From Mariprofundus sp. UBA1536 (lineage in GTDB: Bacteria > Pseudomonadota > Zetaproteobacteria > Mariprofundales > Mariprofundaceae): a DNA stretch of 64,000 nucleotides. The translations under genes and the position numbers were made by a program. This document shows positions 1 through 8,105 of this stretch, one piece after another (position 1 is the stretch's first letter; every line of letters begins with the position of its first letter). Under the pieces are notes generated by a model that saw nothing but the letters and a program-made list of their open reading frames with translations, searched no databases and was not told where the DNA came from. The DNA is taken from the NCBI GenBank assembly GCA_002323245.1, contig DCPU01000025.1:62001-126000 (forward strand), written 5' to 3'.

Positions 1-1
1 G

Positions 2-346
2 GAAAACGTTGGTTTTAGCGAGGGTAACACGGTCAAAGGTGTGCACAGCTTACTCTCAGCAGTGTTAAAGCTTGTTCCGGGTTTATCTGATTGCGCCATA
101 GAGCGGCAATGGATGGGGTTTCGCCCAGGTAGCCCCGATGGCCTACCTTTTTTAGGACCCATTGAAGGTAAGCGTGGTTTATGGGTGGCCACAGGTCATT
201 ACCGTAATGGCGTGGCGCTTGCGCCGATTACAGCCAATGTAATGGCATCTTGGATATTGGGTGAGTCACCGAAGCTTGATATGGCAGCTTTTTCACCGCA
301 GCGAACCATTGTGCCCAACAAGGAATTGGGATACCCCAAAGCCTAA
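2..346 (+). CDS. thiO: Glycine oxidase ThiO-like FAD-dependent oxidoreductase, 3' end only
   Basis: Partial gene: the frame is open to the left edge of the window, so the N-terminal FAD-binding fold is not visible. The visible C-terminal part of about 114 residues carries the features of the DAO/ThiO family: a W-x-G-x-R-P stretch (WMGFRPGSPDGLPFLGP) followed by ATGHYRNGVALAP and a TA helix. These form the substrate and flavin contact region. ThiO oxidises glycine to iminoglycine for the thiazole of thiamine. Other DAO-family amino acid oxidases share these motifs, so exact substrate is inferred. ThiC (24.2 kb) and YjbQ (40.1 kb), both thiamine related, lie elsewhere in the window and not in the same operon. 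The following gene, thrC, starts about 80 bases downstream. Confidence 0.75.
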   Translation, partial: ENVGFSEGNTVKGVHSLLSAVLKLVPGLSDCAIERQWMGFRPGSPDGLPFLGPIEGKRGLWVATGHYRNGVALAPITANVMASWILGESPKLDMAAFSPQRTIVPNKELGYPKA

Positions 347-425
347 TATAGACAAATGCTTGCCGTTCTATGAATAGGCATCATACTTTCGACGGCTTTA
401 TTTACGTAAATTGAGGATTTTATTC

Positions 426-1484
426 ATGACTTATTACCAAGGAATCATCGACCGCTACCGTGCTTTTCTGCCGATTGGCAAAGATGATTCGATTATTACG
501 CTTTATGAAGGTAATACCCCGCTGCATGAGTCATTGAATTTACGCAATGCTATTAATCCTGAATTGAATATTTATTTGAAATTCGAAGGTTTGAACCCAA
601 CAGGTTCATTTAAAGATCGCGGCATGACCATGGCTGTTACCCAAGCGTACAATGCTGGTAGCCGTAAAATTATCTGCGCATCCACAGGCAACACCTCTGC
701 CTCTGCAGCGGCTTATGCAGCCAACTGTGGCATGGAAGCATTTGTATTGATTCCTGATGGTAAGATTGCTTTAGGTAAAATGAGCCAAGGTATGCGTTAT
801 GGTGCCAAGGTGATTCAAATTAAAGGCAATTTTGATGATGCATTGCAGATTGTGCGGGATGTATCGGCTGATGGCTCTATTTCGCTGGTAAACTCCGTCA
901 ACCCTTACCGTATTGAAGGTCAAAAAACTGGTGCATTTGAAATTGTCGATGAGCTAGGTTTTGCGCCTGATTTTCACTCCCTGCCAGTGGGTAATGCAGG
1001 TAATATCACAGCGTATTGGAAGGGTTATAAGGAATACCATGAGAAAGGCTTGAGCAAATCTTTGCCGAAAATGCTTGGTTTCCAAGCTGATGGTGCAGCG
1101 CCCATCGTGTATGGTGCGCCAGTGGATCATCCTGAAACCATCGCTACAGCCATTCGTATTGGTAAACCTGCCTCATGGAAACAAGCAGAAGATGCGCGTG
1201 ATTCTTCGGGTGGCCGTATTGATGCAGTAACAGATGACGAAATATTGCAAGCCTACGATATGTTGGCGCGTCTTGAAGGAGTGTTCTGCGAACCTGCATC
1301 AGCAGCTTCTGTAGCTGGTATCATCAAGCTCAACAAGGCTGGCTACTTCAGGTCTGGTCAAAGCATTGTTTGTACCCTTACCGGCAATGGACTAAAAGAC
1401 CCGGACACAGCCATGAAAGGCATTGCTTCTCCAGTCACCATTGATGCGACTGAAGATGCGGTTCGTAGAGTGTTAGAAAGCTAA
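426..1484 (+). CDS. thrC: Threonine synthase
   Basis: PLP enzyme that converts O-phosphohomoserine to threonine, the last step of threonine synthesis. About 352 residues, the length of the short (class II/TS1-like) bacterial threonine synthases. The PLP lysine is Lys63 in [10 protein letters not shown]. The cofactor phosphate loop is seen in [13 protein letters not shown], and the C-terminal [10 protein letters not shown] is typical. The frame can be opened at a TTG at 411, but the ATG at 426 is preferred because GAGG lies nine bases upstream and the family begins at this point. Aspartokinase, the first enzyme of the same pathway, is at 34-35 kb. No regulatory leader with runs of Thr/Ile codons is seen in the 64 bases before it. 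Confidence 0.93.
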   Translation: MTYYQGIIDRYRAFLPIGKDDSIITLYEGNTPLHESLNLRNAINPELNIYLKFEGLNPTGSFKDRGMTMAVTQAYNAGSRKIICASTGNTSASAAAYAANCGMEAFVLIPDGKIALGKMSQGMRYGAKVIQIKGNFDDALQIVRDVSADGSISLVNSVNPYRIEGQKTGAFEIVDELGFAPDFHSLPVGNAGNITAYWKGYKEYHEKGLSKSLPKMLGFQADGAAPIVYGAPVDHPETIATAIRIGKPASWKQAEDARDSSGGRIDAVTDDEILQAYDMLARLEGVFCEPASAASVAGIIKLNKAGYFRSGQSIVCTLTGNGLKDPDTAMKGIASPVTIDATEDAVRRVLES

Positions 1485-1519
1485 TTTTTAAGCAGGTTGT
1501 TTAATGAGGGAGTTATGAA

Positions 1520-1981
1520 TTGAATTCAGTTCCACATTGGACAACCTACCTCGCGGCATTATTAACTCCGACAATAGCCATATTAGGTTCTTTTATAGCT
1601 TATAGGCAGTGGAAACTTGCTCAAAACAGACTGAAACTTGAACTCTTTGATAGACGTTTTTCTATATACAGTGCTACTCAGTCACTTTTGAGCTCGATCA
1701 TGCGGGATGGAAAAGCTAGAGATGATGAAGTGTATAATTTTTTAACAGCAACCCGTGAAGCTAAGTGGCTATTAAGTTTCTCTGTAGCTGATTACCTTGA
1801 GAAAGAGCTGTATCATAAAGCAATTGATTTACAAACCTTGTCATTCGAACTTAAAGATTTACCAGCAGGTATTGAAAGGACTAAAAATATCCACACTCAG
1901 GCGGATATCAAAAAATGGTTTTTTGCACAGTATGCAGTTGTTGATGAAAAATTTAATGTGTATCTAAAGCTTAGCCACTAG
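1520..1981 (+). CDS. Hypothetical membrane-anchored protein
   Basis: Unrecognised function. 153 residues with one N-terminal membrane span (about residues 8-28, AALLTPTIAILGSFIAYRQW) and a soluble, charged helical remainder that is predicted cytoplasmic. It begins at TTG 1520 with GAGGGA eight to nine bases upstream; an ATG five bases earlier is out of frame and stops at once. Proteins of this layout (one span, then RFSIYSATQ-type helix) are widespread in proteobacterial accessory DNA and are annotated as hypothetical. Base composition is more AT-rich than thrC, and the gene sits between thrC and the phage remnant. It may therefore be a cargo gene of the inserted element or an earlier insertion. 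Confidence 0.6.
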   Translation: MNSVPHWTTYLAALLTPTIAILGSFIAYRQWKLAQNRLKLELFDRRFSIYSATQSLLSSIMRDGKARDDEVYNFLTATREAKWLLSFSVADYLEKELYHKAIDLQTLSFELKDLPAGIERTKNIHTQADIKKWFFAQYAVVDEKFNVYLKLSH

Positions 1982-2054
1982 AAAAACTAACCTAGCCTTT
2001 CATAACATGATAATTGTTGTTCATTTTTGGGCAGCCAAAAACGATGATTAAGGG

Positions 2055-2105
2055 TGAGATAATAATATGGGATAATGTGAGATAAGATAAAATAAAGTAA
2101 GATGG
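2055..2105. repeat. GATAA-rich low-complexity tract
   Basis: Within the 217-base gap between the membrane protein and the phage remnant, the motif GATAA or a close variant recurs about six times at uneven spacing (GAGATAATAATATGGGATAA and onward). It is AT-rich and noncoding on both strands. It could be a decayed phage end or a regulator-binding cluster; nothing in the sequence decides this. Confidence 0.4.
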
Positions 2106-2198
2106 GGAAGAATAAAAAAATGAAAATTTAAAGCACGATTGAAACGGCATTACAAAATATGAAACAAATTGTAAGCACTAAAAAAGCAAGGTTACAAT

Positions 2199-2441
2199 TT
2201 AAGAGTTGAACAGGTCCATCTGATTTTCACCAACCCTTGCTTGGCGCTTGATCCTGCGAATATGACGATCTGAATAATCATACAATCGAGCGAGTTCAGC
2301 TTGATCCTTATCTTTAGCATCAATAATCATCTTACGAATCCACGCGCGCCAGAAGGCGTCACATTTAGGGATATAGAAATGAGTGCCGCTAAAATTTGTA
2401 ATAACGATTTTCGCATCGTTCAACCCGATAATATCGACCAT
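2199..2441 (-). pseudogene. Mor-family transcription activator, N-terminally truncated and inverted
   Basis: About 80 residues matching the C-terminal two thirds of the Mor/C activator family of Mu-like phages. A GTHFYIPK segment corresponds to the conserved GG-x-x-Y-x-P-K strand, and a helix-turn-helix ELARLYDYSDRHIRRI precedes a basic tail. Mor family proteins normally have 20-40 further residues before this. Here the frame upstream of base 2444 is open but shows no family resemblance because it enters the terminase remnant. It lies on the minus strand although Mor is co-directional with the late genes in Mu. Best read as a fragment brought in by deletion plus inversion. If expressed from ATG 2441 it could still make a short DNA-binding protein. 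Confidence 0.55.
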
Positions 2442-2446
2442 CAAGT

Positions 2447-2848
2447 GACTATATCGCTGAGGCTGCGACTGACAGGTATGGAAACCTGATTGATGAAGTC
2501 CACTTCACTGAAAACTGGTACCGCGAAAATATGCCTCGGTATAAGGCTGCTTATGAAGACCATGAAATCACCATCCCTAAGCATGATGATATATTAGAAG
2601 ATCACCGTGCAATTAAGATGGTGAATGGCGTGCCTCGCGTACCCAAAGGTAAAACGGATAGCGCTGGACAACGGCATGGTGATAGTGCGATTGCAGCGGT
2701 GCTGGCTCACAATAAAAGCTTCAATACTGCGGCACCAATGGAATACCGGGGCGTAAGCCGCTCGCCGGACAATCAGCAAAGCTCAACACGGCCAGACCAT
2801 TCAGGTGATCACCAAACACCCGGTCGCTTTGGCATCGGCGGCTATTGA
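2447..2848 (+). pseudogene. Mu-like terminase large subunit (gp28), C-terminal fragment
   Basis: The frame reads YIAEAATDRYGNLIDEVHFT, then RYKAAYEDHEITIP, DHRAIKMVNGVPRVP and QRHGDSAIAAVLAH. These are the characteristic C-terminal nuclease-domain blocks of Mu gp28-type terminases (the HGD and DHR motifs). The ATPase domain and about 400 upstream residues are missing: the homology starts abruptly near 2447, where the inverted Mor-like fragment ends, and a stop (TAA) lies at 2429 in the same frame. An internal ATG at 2531 could give a 105-residue product, but without the motor it cannot package DNA. It is followed 35 bases later by the intact portal gene. Confidence 0.75.
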
Positions 2849-2883
2849 TGAGCATGATTGATAAGCATTAAAGGAGACTTGAC

Positions 2884-4485
2884 GTGGTAACATTATTTGA
2901 TGCGCATGGCCGCCCCATTCAGCGAAACAATTTAAAAGAGGAAGAGTCTGCCCCATCCATGCGAGGGGTTCGTCAGGTCTTTTCAAGCTACCCATCCAGC
3001 GGCATCACACCGCAGGGGCTGGCAAGTATTTTGCGTCAGGCCGATCAGGGCAACCCGTATGCCCAGTGCGAGCTTTTCGAGGAGATGGAAGAAAAAGACC
3101 TGCATCTCATTTCAATCATGGGCACACGAAAACGCGCAGTTTCCGGTCTTGAGATTATTGTTGAAGCCCCCGACTCACCAACCATAGCAGAGCAGAAAGC
3201 AACAGATTTGGTTAAAGATCATATGAGGAGCATTGCCGCTTTTCCTGAAAAGCTTGAGGGCATACTTGATGCGATTGGTAAAGGCTATTCGGTTACTGAA
3301 ATCATCTGGGGCATTCATAAGCAGGAAGCCATCATCACCGATTTGAAGTGGCGTGAGCCGAAATGGTTCCGCTTTGATCAGGAGTCCATGTCGGAGCTGC
3401 GTTTGCTTGATGCTGGCTACGCCGATGGTAAGCCGCTTACGCCGTTTAAATATATAACACACATCCACAAGGCCAAGGCCGGCATTGCCGTGCGTGGTGG
3501 TATTCTGCGCCCATGCGCCTGGATGTATCTGTTCAAGAATTATGATTTCAAGGACTGGGTAACCTTTGCTGAAATCTATGCCCAGCCCTTGCGCGTGGGC
3601 AAATATCCAAACTCAGCCAGCGAGAATGAAAAGGATATCCTGCTCAATGCAGTGGCCAGCATGGGCACAGATGCAGCTGCTATCATTCCGGATTCTATGC
3701 GCATTGAGTTTATTGAGGCAGGAGGTAAGACAGGCAGCACAGACTTATACGAACGCCTTGCGCGCTTTTGTGATGAGCAGATGAGCAAGGGCGTGCTCGG
3801 CCAGACATCCAGCGCTGATGCCATGTCCGGTGGTTTGGGTTCAGGTCAGGCCGACCTGCATGGTGAAGTGCGTGATGATCTTCTCAAAGCAGATGCTCGT
3901 CAGCTGGGAGCAACCTTAACCAGAGATATCTGCAAACCTTTAGTTGATCTGAATATGGGGCCGGTTGATCGTTATCCAAAAATAACCGTTTTCATAGAAG
4001 ACCCTGAAGATTTAAAGGAGCTGGGTGACAATGCTGAGCGTCTGCACCGGATGGGCTTACCCATCGGGCAGGACTTCTTATACAAGAAATTTAATATCCC
4101 CAAGCCGCAAGCTGGTGATGCTGTGCTTCAGATGTCGGCTGGATCAATAACCGGAGCCGATTCAAATACGCTCGACGCAGCTGTGGCTGCCAATGCGCAG
4201 GAGACAGTAGGTATTCCTCAGCAGACTATTTTAGCCGCTGCAGCGCGTTCTATGGATAAGCTGGCCGAACAACTCGAAGCTGAAGCTGCTCCGATCACCG
4301 ATGCCATGATCGACCGGGTGCGTAAGTTGATGGATGAGGTGGAGACACTCGAAGAGTTGTCAGAGCGCATCCCTGAGCTGCTTGGCGATATGGATACATC
4401 GAAACTCACCGAGCTGATGGCTAAAGCCTTCGTTACTGCTGATTTGGTAGGTCAACATGAGGTGATAAACGATGGCGATGAATAA
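2884..4485 (+). CDS. Mu-like portal protein (gp29, DUF935)
   Basis: 533 residues, the usual size for the DUF935 portal of Mu-like phages. It forms the dodecameric DNA entry ring at one capsid vertex. Recognisable stretches are the N-terminal GITPQGLASILRQADQG, the MEEKDLHLISIMGTRKRAV block, the KGYSVTEIIWG strand and the LVDLNMG/YPKITVF region. The C-terminal 90 residues are helical and acidic. GTG start at 2884 with AAAGGAGA upstream. The reading frame is intact although its partner terminase just upstream is destroyed. A small overlapping frame with a good ribosome site follows before the MuF gene. Confidence 0.9.
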   Translation: MVTLFDAHGRPIQRNNLKEEESAPSMRGVRQVFSSYPSSGITPQGLASILRQADQGNPYAQCELFEEMEEKDLHLISIMGTRKRAVSGLEIIVEAPDSPTIAEQKATDLVKDHMRSIAAFPEKLEGILDAIGKGYSVTEIIWGIHKQEAIITDLKWREPKWFRFDQESMSELRLLDAGYADGKPLTPFKYITHIHKAKAGIAVRGGILRPCAWMYLFKNYDFKDWVTFAEIYAQPLRVGKYPNSASENEKDILLNAVASMGTDAAAIIPDSMRIEFIEAGGKTGSTDLYERLARFCDEQMSKGVLGQTSSADAMSGGLGSGQADLHGEVRDDLLKADARQLGATLTRDICKPLVDLNMGPVDRYPKITVFIEDPEDLKELGDNAERLHRMGLPIGQDFLYKKFNIPKPQAGDAVLQMSAGSITGADSNTLDAAVAANAQETVGIPQQTILAAAARSMDKLAEQLEAEAAPITDAMIDRVRKLMDEVETLEELSERIPELLGDMDTSKLTELMAKAFVTADLVGQHEVINDGDE

Positions 4486-4594
4486 ATCGCCACGGCGGCA
4501 GTTAAGCAGGCTTTTGGCGGCAAGTACCCCACTTCATACCTTGATAGTGGTTCAAACGCGTTGCAACGCCGTTTCAGAGCACGTTCATGGCTGA
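4472..4594 (+). CDS. Possible small ORF bridging portal and MuF genes
   Basis: 40-residue frame opening at ATG 4472, with GAGGTGAT six bases upstream, overlapping the portal end by 14 bases and ending eight bases inside the MuF gene. No family was recognised. Mu-like portal and MuF genes normally abut, so this may be the original MuF start separated from its body by an indel, or a translational coupling leader for the MuF start at 4587, which has no clear ribosome site of its own. Confidence 0.3.
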   Translation: MAMNKSPRRQLSRLLAASTPLHTLIVVQTRCNAVSEHVHG

Positions 4595-5870
4595 TGTAAA
4601 GTACAAGGTGAATGCCAACGGCAGAAAAGGTGCCCTGGGGTACGGTTCGCTGCCTTTTGATGCGCAAATCGCTTTTTTCAGGAATAAGCTGGCTCTGCCC
4701 ACCCGCACCTGGACTGACATCTGGCAGGCCAATCATGACCACGCCTTTGTCGTAGCCGGTGCAAATAAGATGGCGCTGGTCGAAGATTTACAAGCGGCAG
4801 TTCAGAAGGCAATTGCACAAGGCACTACGCTGACAGAGTTCCGGAAAGACTTTGATGCGGCTGTCAAAGCACATGGCTGGAGCTACAACGGCAGTCGTGG
4901 CTGGCGTACACAGGTGATCTATCATACCAACCTGCGCAGCTCATATAATGCCGGTCGCTTTGAGCAATTGCAGAAATTTCCTTATTGGCAATACCATCAT
5001 TCCATCGCTTCGCAAAATGCAAGGCCGCAGCACCTGGTATGGGATAAACTTGTGCTACCCGCCAACCATGCGTTCTGGCTCACCCACTACCCGCCAAATG
5101 GCTGGGGTTGCAATTGCTCAGTCACGGGTTTAAGCGATGTGCGACTCAAGGCCCGAGGGCTGAGCGTGTCGGAAGCCCCGGTGATTAAACTGCGTCAGGT
5201 TGAGGTTGGCAAAAACGGGCTGAACCCGCGCGCTGTTGAAGTGCCCGAAGGTATCAGCCCGGGTTTTGCTTATGCCCCCGGGCGTAGCGCCTGGATGCAT
5301 AGCCATGTGCCAACACCACTGGGTAAGCCACCACACGGGTTTGATAAAATGATCCCGGCGACATCTGCTCGCGATCTGCTTCCTGAGCCGAGAGTGTTTG
5401 CTGAAGATAAGATACTGGCGAAAGGATTATCCGATGATGAATATGTTGCTGCCTTCCTATCTGAGTTTGGAGCTGCTGAAGGTGCGCCGGTGGTTTTCTA
5501 TGATGTGGCCGGTGAGGCGCTGGTGATATCCTCAGCCCTCTTTCGTAATATCAAAGGTAAGCTCAAGGTCACCAAGCGGGGGCGTGAGCCTTATGTGTTG
5601 ATGTTAGCTGAAGCGATTCGCAACCCGGATGAGATCTGGACAAATATGGAATGGAATCATGCGCTTGGTAAGGCAATGGTACGCAGGCGTTATGTTGCAA
5701 GATTTGAGATTGCTGATGGTAGCCGTGATGGGTTTGCTGTTTTTGAATATGGGCGTGATGGCTGGGCTGGCGTTACAACCTATGCGCGTGATTTTTCTTC
5801 ATTGGATGAGCTTGATGCAGAAGTGGAAGGCATGCGACGTGGTGTTCGACTATATAAAAGAGGGTTATAA
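4587..5870 (+). CDS. MuF head morphogenesis protein (gp30) with C-terminal PBECR-type nuclease-like domain
   Basis: 427 residues. Residues about 20-230 are the MuF minor head protein: FDAQIAFFRNKL, then a HTNLRSSYNAGR helix, NARPQHLVWD, and the zinc-like NGWGCNCSV loop typical of the family. MuF proteins are few per capsid and are injected or sit at the portal. Residues about 290-400 form a separate domain (PVVFYDVAGEALVIS, KGKLKVTKRGREPYVLMLAE, NPDEIWTNMEW, then strands ending GVTTYARDF). This resembles the barnase/EndoU/colicin E5-D/RelE-like nuclease superfamily often fused to MuF. The activity is predicted from fold resemblance only and catalytic residues were not assigned. No dedicated immunity gene follows. 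The start at 4587 is chosen because the upstream frame is closed. Confidence 0.82.
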   Translation: MADVKYKVNANGRKGALGYGSLPFDAQIAFFRNKLALPTRTWTDIWQANHDHAFVVAGANKMALVEDLQAAVQKAIAQGTTLTEFRKDFDAAVKAHGWSYNGSRGWRTQVIYHTNLRSSYNAGRFEQLQKFPYWQYHHSIASQNARPQHLVWDKLVLPANHAFWLTHYPPNGWGCNCSVTGLSDVRLKARGLSVSEAPVIKLRQVEVGKNGLNPRAVEVPEGISPGFAYAPGRSAWMHSHVPTPLGKPPHGFDKMIPATSARDLLPEPRVFAEDKILAKGLSDDEYVAAFLSEFGAAEGAPVVFYDVAGEALVISSALFRNIKGKLKVTKRGREPYVLMLAEAIRNPDEIWTNMEWNHALGKAMVRRRYVARFEIADGSRDGFAVFEYGRDGWAGVTTYARDFSSLDELDAEVEGMRRGVRLYKRGL

Positions 5871-5875
5871 AAAAA

Positions 5876-5897
5876 ACCGACTGCCGCATCAGTCGGT
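5876..5897 (-). terminator. Perfect 8-bp hairpin preceded by an A run
   Basis: ACCGACTG pairs with CAGTCGGT around a six-base loop, directly after the MuF stop. The A run lies on the left, so the canonical terminator layout (stem then T run) is on the minus strand. On the plus strand the stem could still slow polymerase or stabilise the MuF transcript end. The rest of the 104-base gap holds a weaker TGCGTAT/ATACGCA inverted repeat and the ribosome site of gpG. Confidence 0.5.
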
Positions 5898-5974
5898 CAA
5901 TAGGAGTATGCGTATATCTGGGAGCTAAGCGGAGCGACCATACGCAACAAGTTAAAGCAGTGTAGGAGCATTTC

Positions 5975-6433
5975 ATGGCAGGCGCAAGTACCAACGTCAC
6001 GATTGATGATAAAGAGCTACAATCCTTTTTTGCGCAGGTGTTGGATAAAACCGGTGATATGACAGCGGTATTTGCCGATATCGGTGAGCATTTTCTTGAA
6101 TCCACTGCCCAGCGTTTTGAAGACCAGGTGGATCCGGAAGGCAACGCTTGGGAGCCATTGTCCGAGCTAACCTTGTCCCGCAAAGAAAAGAATGCCGATA
6201 AGGTGATGATTGAGTCTGGCGACCTGATGGAATCAATGGTTTCGTTGCCTTCATCTGATGCGCTGGTATTTGGTACAAATAAAATCTATGGTGCCATGCA
6301 TCAATTTGGCGGCACAACATCACCGGAAAGCATGTTTCCAGGCAAAGATATTCCTGCCCGTCCATTTCTTGGTGTAAGCAATGATGACATCATTGCGATT
6401 TCTGATCTTCTGGTTTTGCACTTGCTCGATTGA
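5975..6433 (+). CDS. Phage virion morphogenesis protein gpG-like (Mu gp31)
   Basis: 152 residues of the gpG/virion morphogenesis family, a tail- or head-completion protein of Mu-like and P2-like phages. Typical features are the N-terminal IDDKELQSFFAQV helix, the FEDQVDPEGNAWEPLS block, RKEKNADKVMIESGDL, and the GAMHQFGG strand with the downstream PARPFLGVS. ATG at 5975 with GTAGGAGCA upstream. It follows the MuF gene as in Mu. About 150 bases without a gene follow; they contain a copy of a 16-base repeat also found at 2140 and no open frame of note. Confidence 0.87.
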   Translation: MAGASTNVTIDDKELQSFFAQVLDKTGDMTAVFADIGEHFLESTAQRFEDQVDPEGNAWEPLSELTLSRKEKNADKVMIESGDLMESMVSLPSSDALVFGTNKIYGAMHQFGGTTSPESMFPGKDIPARPFLGVSNDDIIAISDLLVLHLLD

Positions 6434-6455
6434 TGCACGCGATTGATGCACAGTG

Positions 6456-6471
6456 TGAAACGGCATTACAA
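6456..6471 (+). repeat. 16-bp exact repeat, copy 2 (copy 1 at 2140-2155)
   Basis: TGAAACGGCATTACAA occurs at 2140-2155, to the left of the phage remnant, and again here in the gap between gpG and the protease gene, in the same orientation. The neighbouring bases differ. It may mark duplicated phage sequence or a protein-binding site. Confidence 0.6.
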
Positions 6472-6584
6472 GATAGATAACAGTGCCATGATCTGACACG
6501 CGCCAAACAGATTTCACAAGAAGCCTGCAACAGCAGGACACCCGTCCAGCGGATTAACCAATCCGCAGATGCATCATTCGCTGC

Positions 6585-7691
6585 ATGAAACGCAACCAAC
6601 CACACAACGCACAATACAGCCACCAGCAAATCGATGTTGGTGTTGTTGTGTGCTCAATCGATGTATCCGCGCTTGCCATTGATTCGAACAGGCAACGCAT
6701 CCACCTCATTCCTGTTAATGAAGAAGCTCAAGTTGTCGGTCTGGATGGTCGAGCATGGAAATACAATGCAGCCAACGTTTTGGACAATGCCAAAACGTAT
6801 CCCGTGCGCATTCCCGGTGATTATCACCACGCTTCAATAAACGCCGACAAAACCGGTGCCAAAGCACCTGCATCAGGATGGATTGAACCATCATCGATTA
6901 CTGCCGAGGCCAACGGTATCTGGGCTGAGGTGGAATGGACTTCGGATGCGGCCAACGCCATCCGCAAGAAAGAATATCGATATATCTCACCCGTTTTTTC
7001 GGTGAACAAGTCCACCAATGAAATTTATGCACTCAAGGGGTTTGCATTAACCCACTACCCAAACCTCGGCGATTTAACGCCGGTGGCAAACGCACAATAT
7101 ATGGAGGAATCCCAAATGGACGAACTACTCGAACGGTTCAAGTATATGTTGAACCTTCCCGAGTTGGCGACACCAGAAGAAATCTTAGCTGAGCTGGAAA
7201 AGGCAATCGCACGCCTCAAAGCCATGAGCTCCGAATCTCCTGATGCTGCAAATACTCAGGATCAAAACCTCATCGTTTTGATGGATAAACTTGAATTACA
7301 ACTAACAACCCTGTCCGCAAATGCGCAACAAGATCTTACCGCTTTTGTGCCCCGGAGCGAGTTTGACACGGTGCGTGATCAATTATTCATCATCACCAGT
7401 GAAAATGAATCCAAACGTGTTGATGCGCAAGTCAACGCTGCGCTGGCTAAAGGCGTGATTGCGCCGACATCAAAAAATTGGGCGGCAAACTATTGTCGCA
7501 AAGACCCTGAAGGCTTTAAGGATTTTGTGGCCAACGCCGCAAAAGCTGTGCCTTTGGGCGAAGAAAAGCACCCGCACACAGCTGCTAACGCTTTGACCGC
7601 TGAAGAAGTGGCGATGTGTGCCCAGCTGGACATCAACCATGACGATTTCAAGAAAACAAAAGCTATGGGGGTGAATCATGGCATTAACTAA
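6585..7691 (+). CDS. Mu-like prohead protease/scaffold (I protein, gp32)
   Basis: 368 residues. Mu gene I encodes a prohead protease whose C-terminal part also acts as scaffold (Z). The N-terminal half (about 40-175) shows the protease family pattern: RIHLIPV, the short GLDGRAW, DYHHASI with the histidine of the active site region, ASGWIEPSSI, and KKEYRYISPVF followed by ALTHYPNLGDLTPVAN. Residues 180-290 are helical and charged as expected for scaffold. The C-terminal segment (EEVAMCAQLDINHDDFKKTKAMG) is the capsid-interacting tail. No good ribosome site precedes ATG 6585, so the start is less certain than the body. Its end overlaps the next gene by 14 bases. Confidence 0.85.
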   Translation: MKRNQPHNAQYSHQQIDVGVVVCSIDVSALAIDSNRQRIHLIPVNEEAQVVGLDGRAWKYNAANVLDNAKTYPVRIPGDYHHASINADKTGAKAPASGWIEPSSITAEANGIWAEVEWTSDAANAIRKKEYRYISPVFSVNKSTNEIYALKGFALTHYPNLGDLTPVANAQYMEESQMDELLERFKYMLNLPELATPEEILAELEKAIARLKAMSSESPDAANTQDQNLIVLMDKLELQLTTLSANAQQDLTAFVPRSEFDTVRDQLFIITSENESKRVDAQVNAALAKGVIAPTSKNWAANYCRKDPEGFKDFVANAAKAVPLGEEKHPHTAANALTAEEVAMCAQLDINHDDFKKTKAMGVNHGIN

Positions 7692-8076
7692 AGATGTAAA
7701 CACACCTGAGCGCGAAGGCGCTTTGGTGTCGCGGCCAGCCGCAGGCGGAGCTCGCGTATTTGCTGGCTCAATGGTGGCTGTGAGCGCAGGTGGTAATGCC
7801 TCCTCCGCAGCGAACGCGCCAGGTTTAAAAGTGATTGGCCGTGCCGAAGCAGCCGTCGATAACTCAGCTGGCATCGCAGGCGAAAAAACGGTCACTGTAA
7901 AACGTGGCGTATTCCGCTTTGCCAACAGTGCCACCCAGCCACTCGGAAACGCCGATATTTACGGCACAGCTTACGTCGAAGATGACGGCACTGTGGCAAA
8001 AATAACAACCAACTCCATCCCTGCGGGCAAGGTCATCGATATCGATACCGATGGGGTTTGGGTTGAAATCAAGTAA
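7678..8076 (+). CDS. Capsid decoration (cement) protein, DUF2190-like
   Basis: 132 residues rich in Ala, Gly and Val with a predicted all-beta organisation, placed between protease/scaffold and major capsid gene exactly where Mu-like phages encode a head decoration protein. Sequence blocks such as GARVFAGSMVAVSAGG, AEAAVDNSAG, VKRGVFRFAN and a final VIDIDTDGVWVEI resemble the DUF2190/capsid cement group. It would bind the outside of the assembled head. ATG 7678 lies inside the end of the protease gene (14-base overlap) with GGGGGTG upstream, indicating coupled translation. Family assignment rests on position plus composition. Confidence 0.7.
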   Translation: MALTKDVNTPEREGALVSRPAAGGARVFAGSMVAVSAGGNASSAANAPGLKVIGRAEAAVDNSAGIAGEKTVTVKRGVFRFANSATQPLGNADIYGTAYVEDDGTVAKITTNSIPAGKVIDIDTDGVWVEIK

Positions 8077-8105
8077 CAAAATAAAGATAAACCGGAGAAC
8101 GAACG

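Noticed and set aside
4486..4586. Extension of the portal protein past its stop
   Set aside because: The sequence after the stop stays in frame for about 37 codons, but the portal already ends at the family's normal C-terminus and no suppressor context is visible.
5876..5897. Plus-strand terminator after MuF
   Set aside because: The stem is not followed by a T run on that strand; the layout fits only the minus strand.
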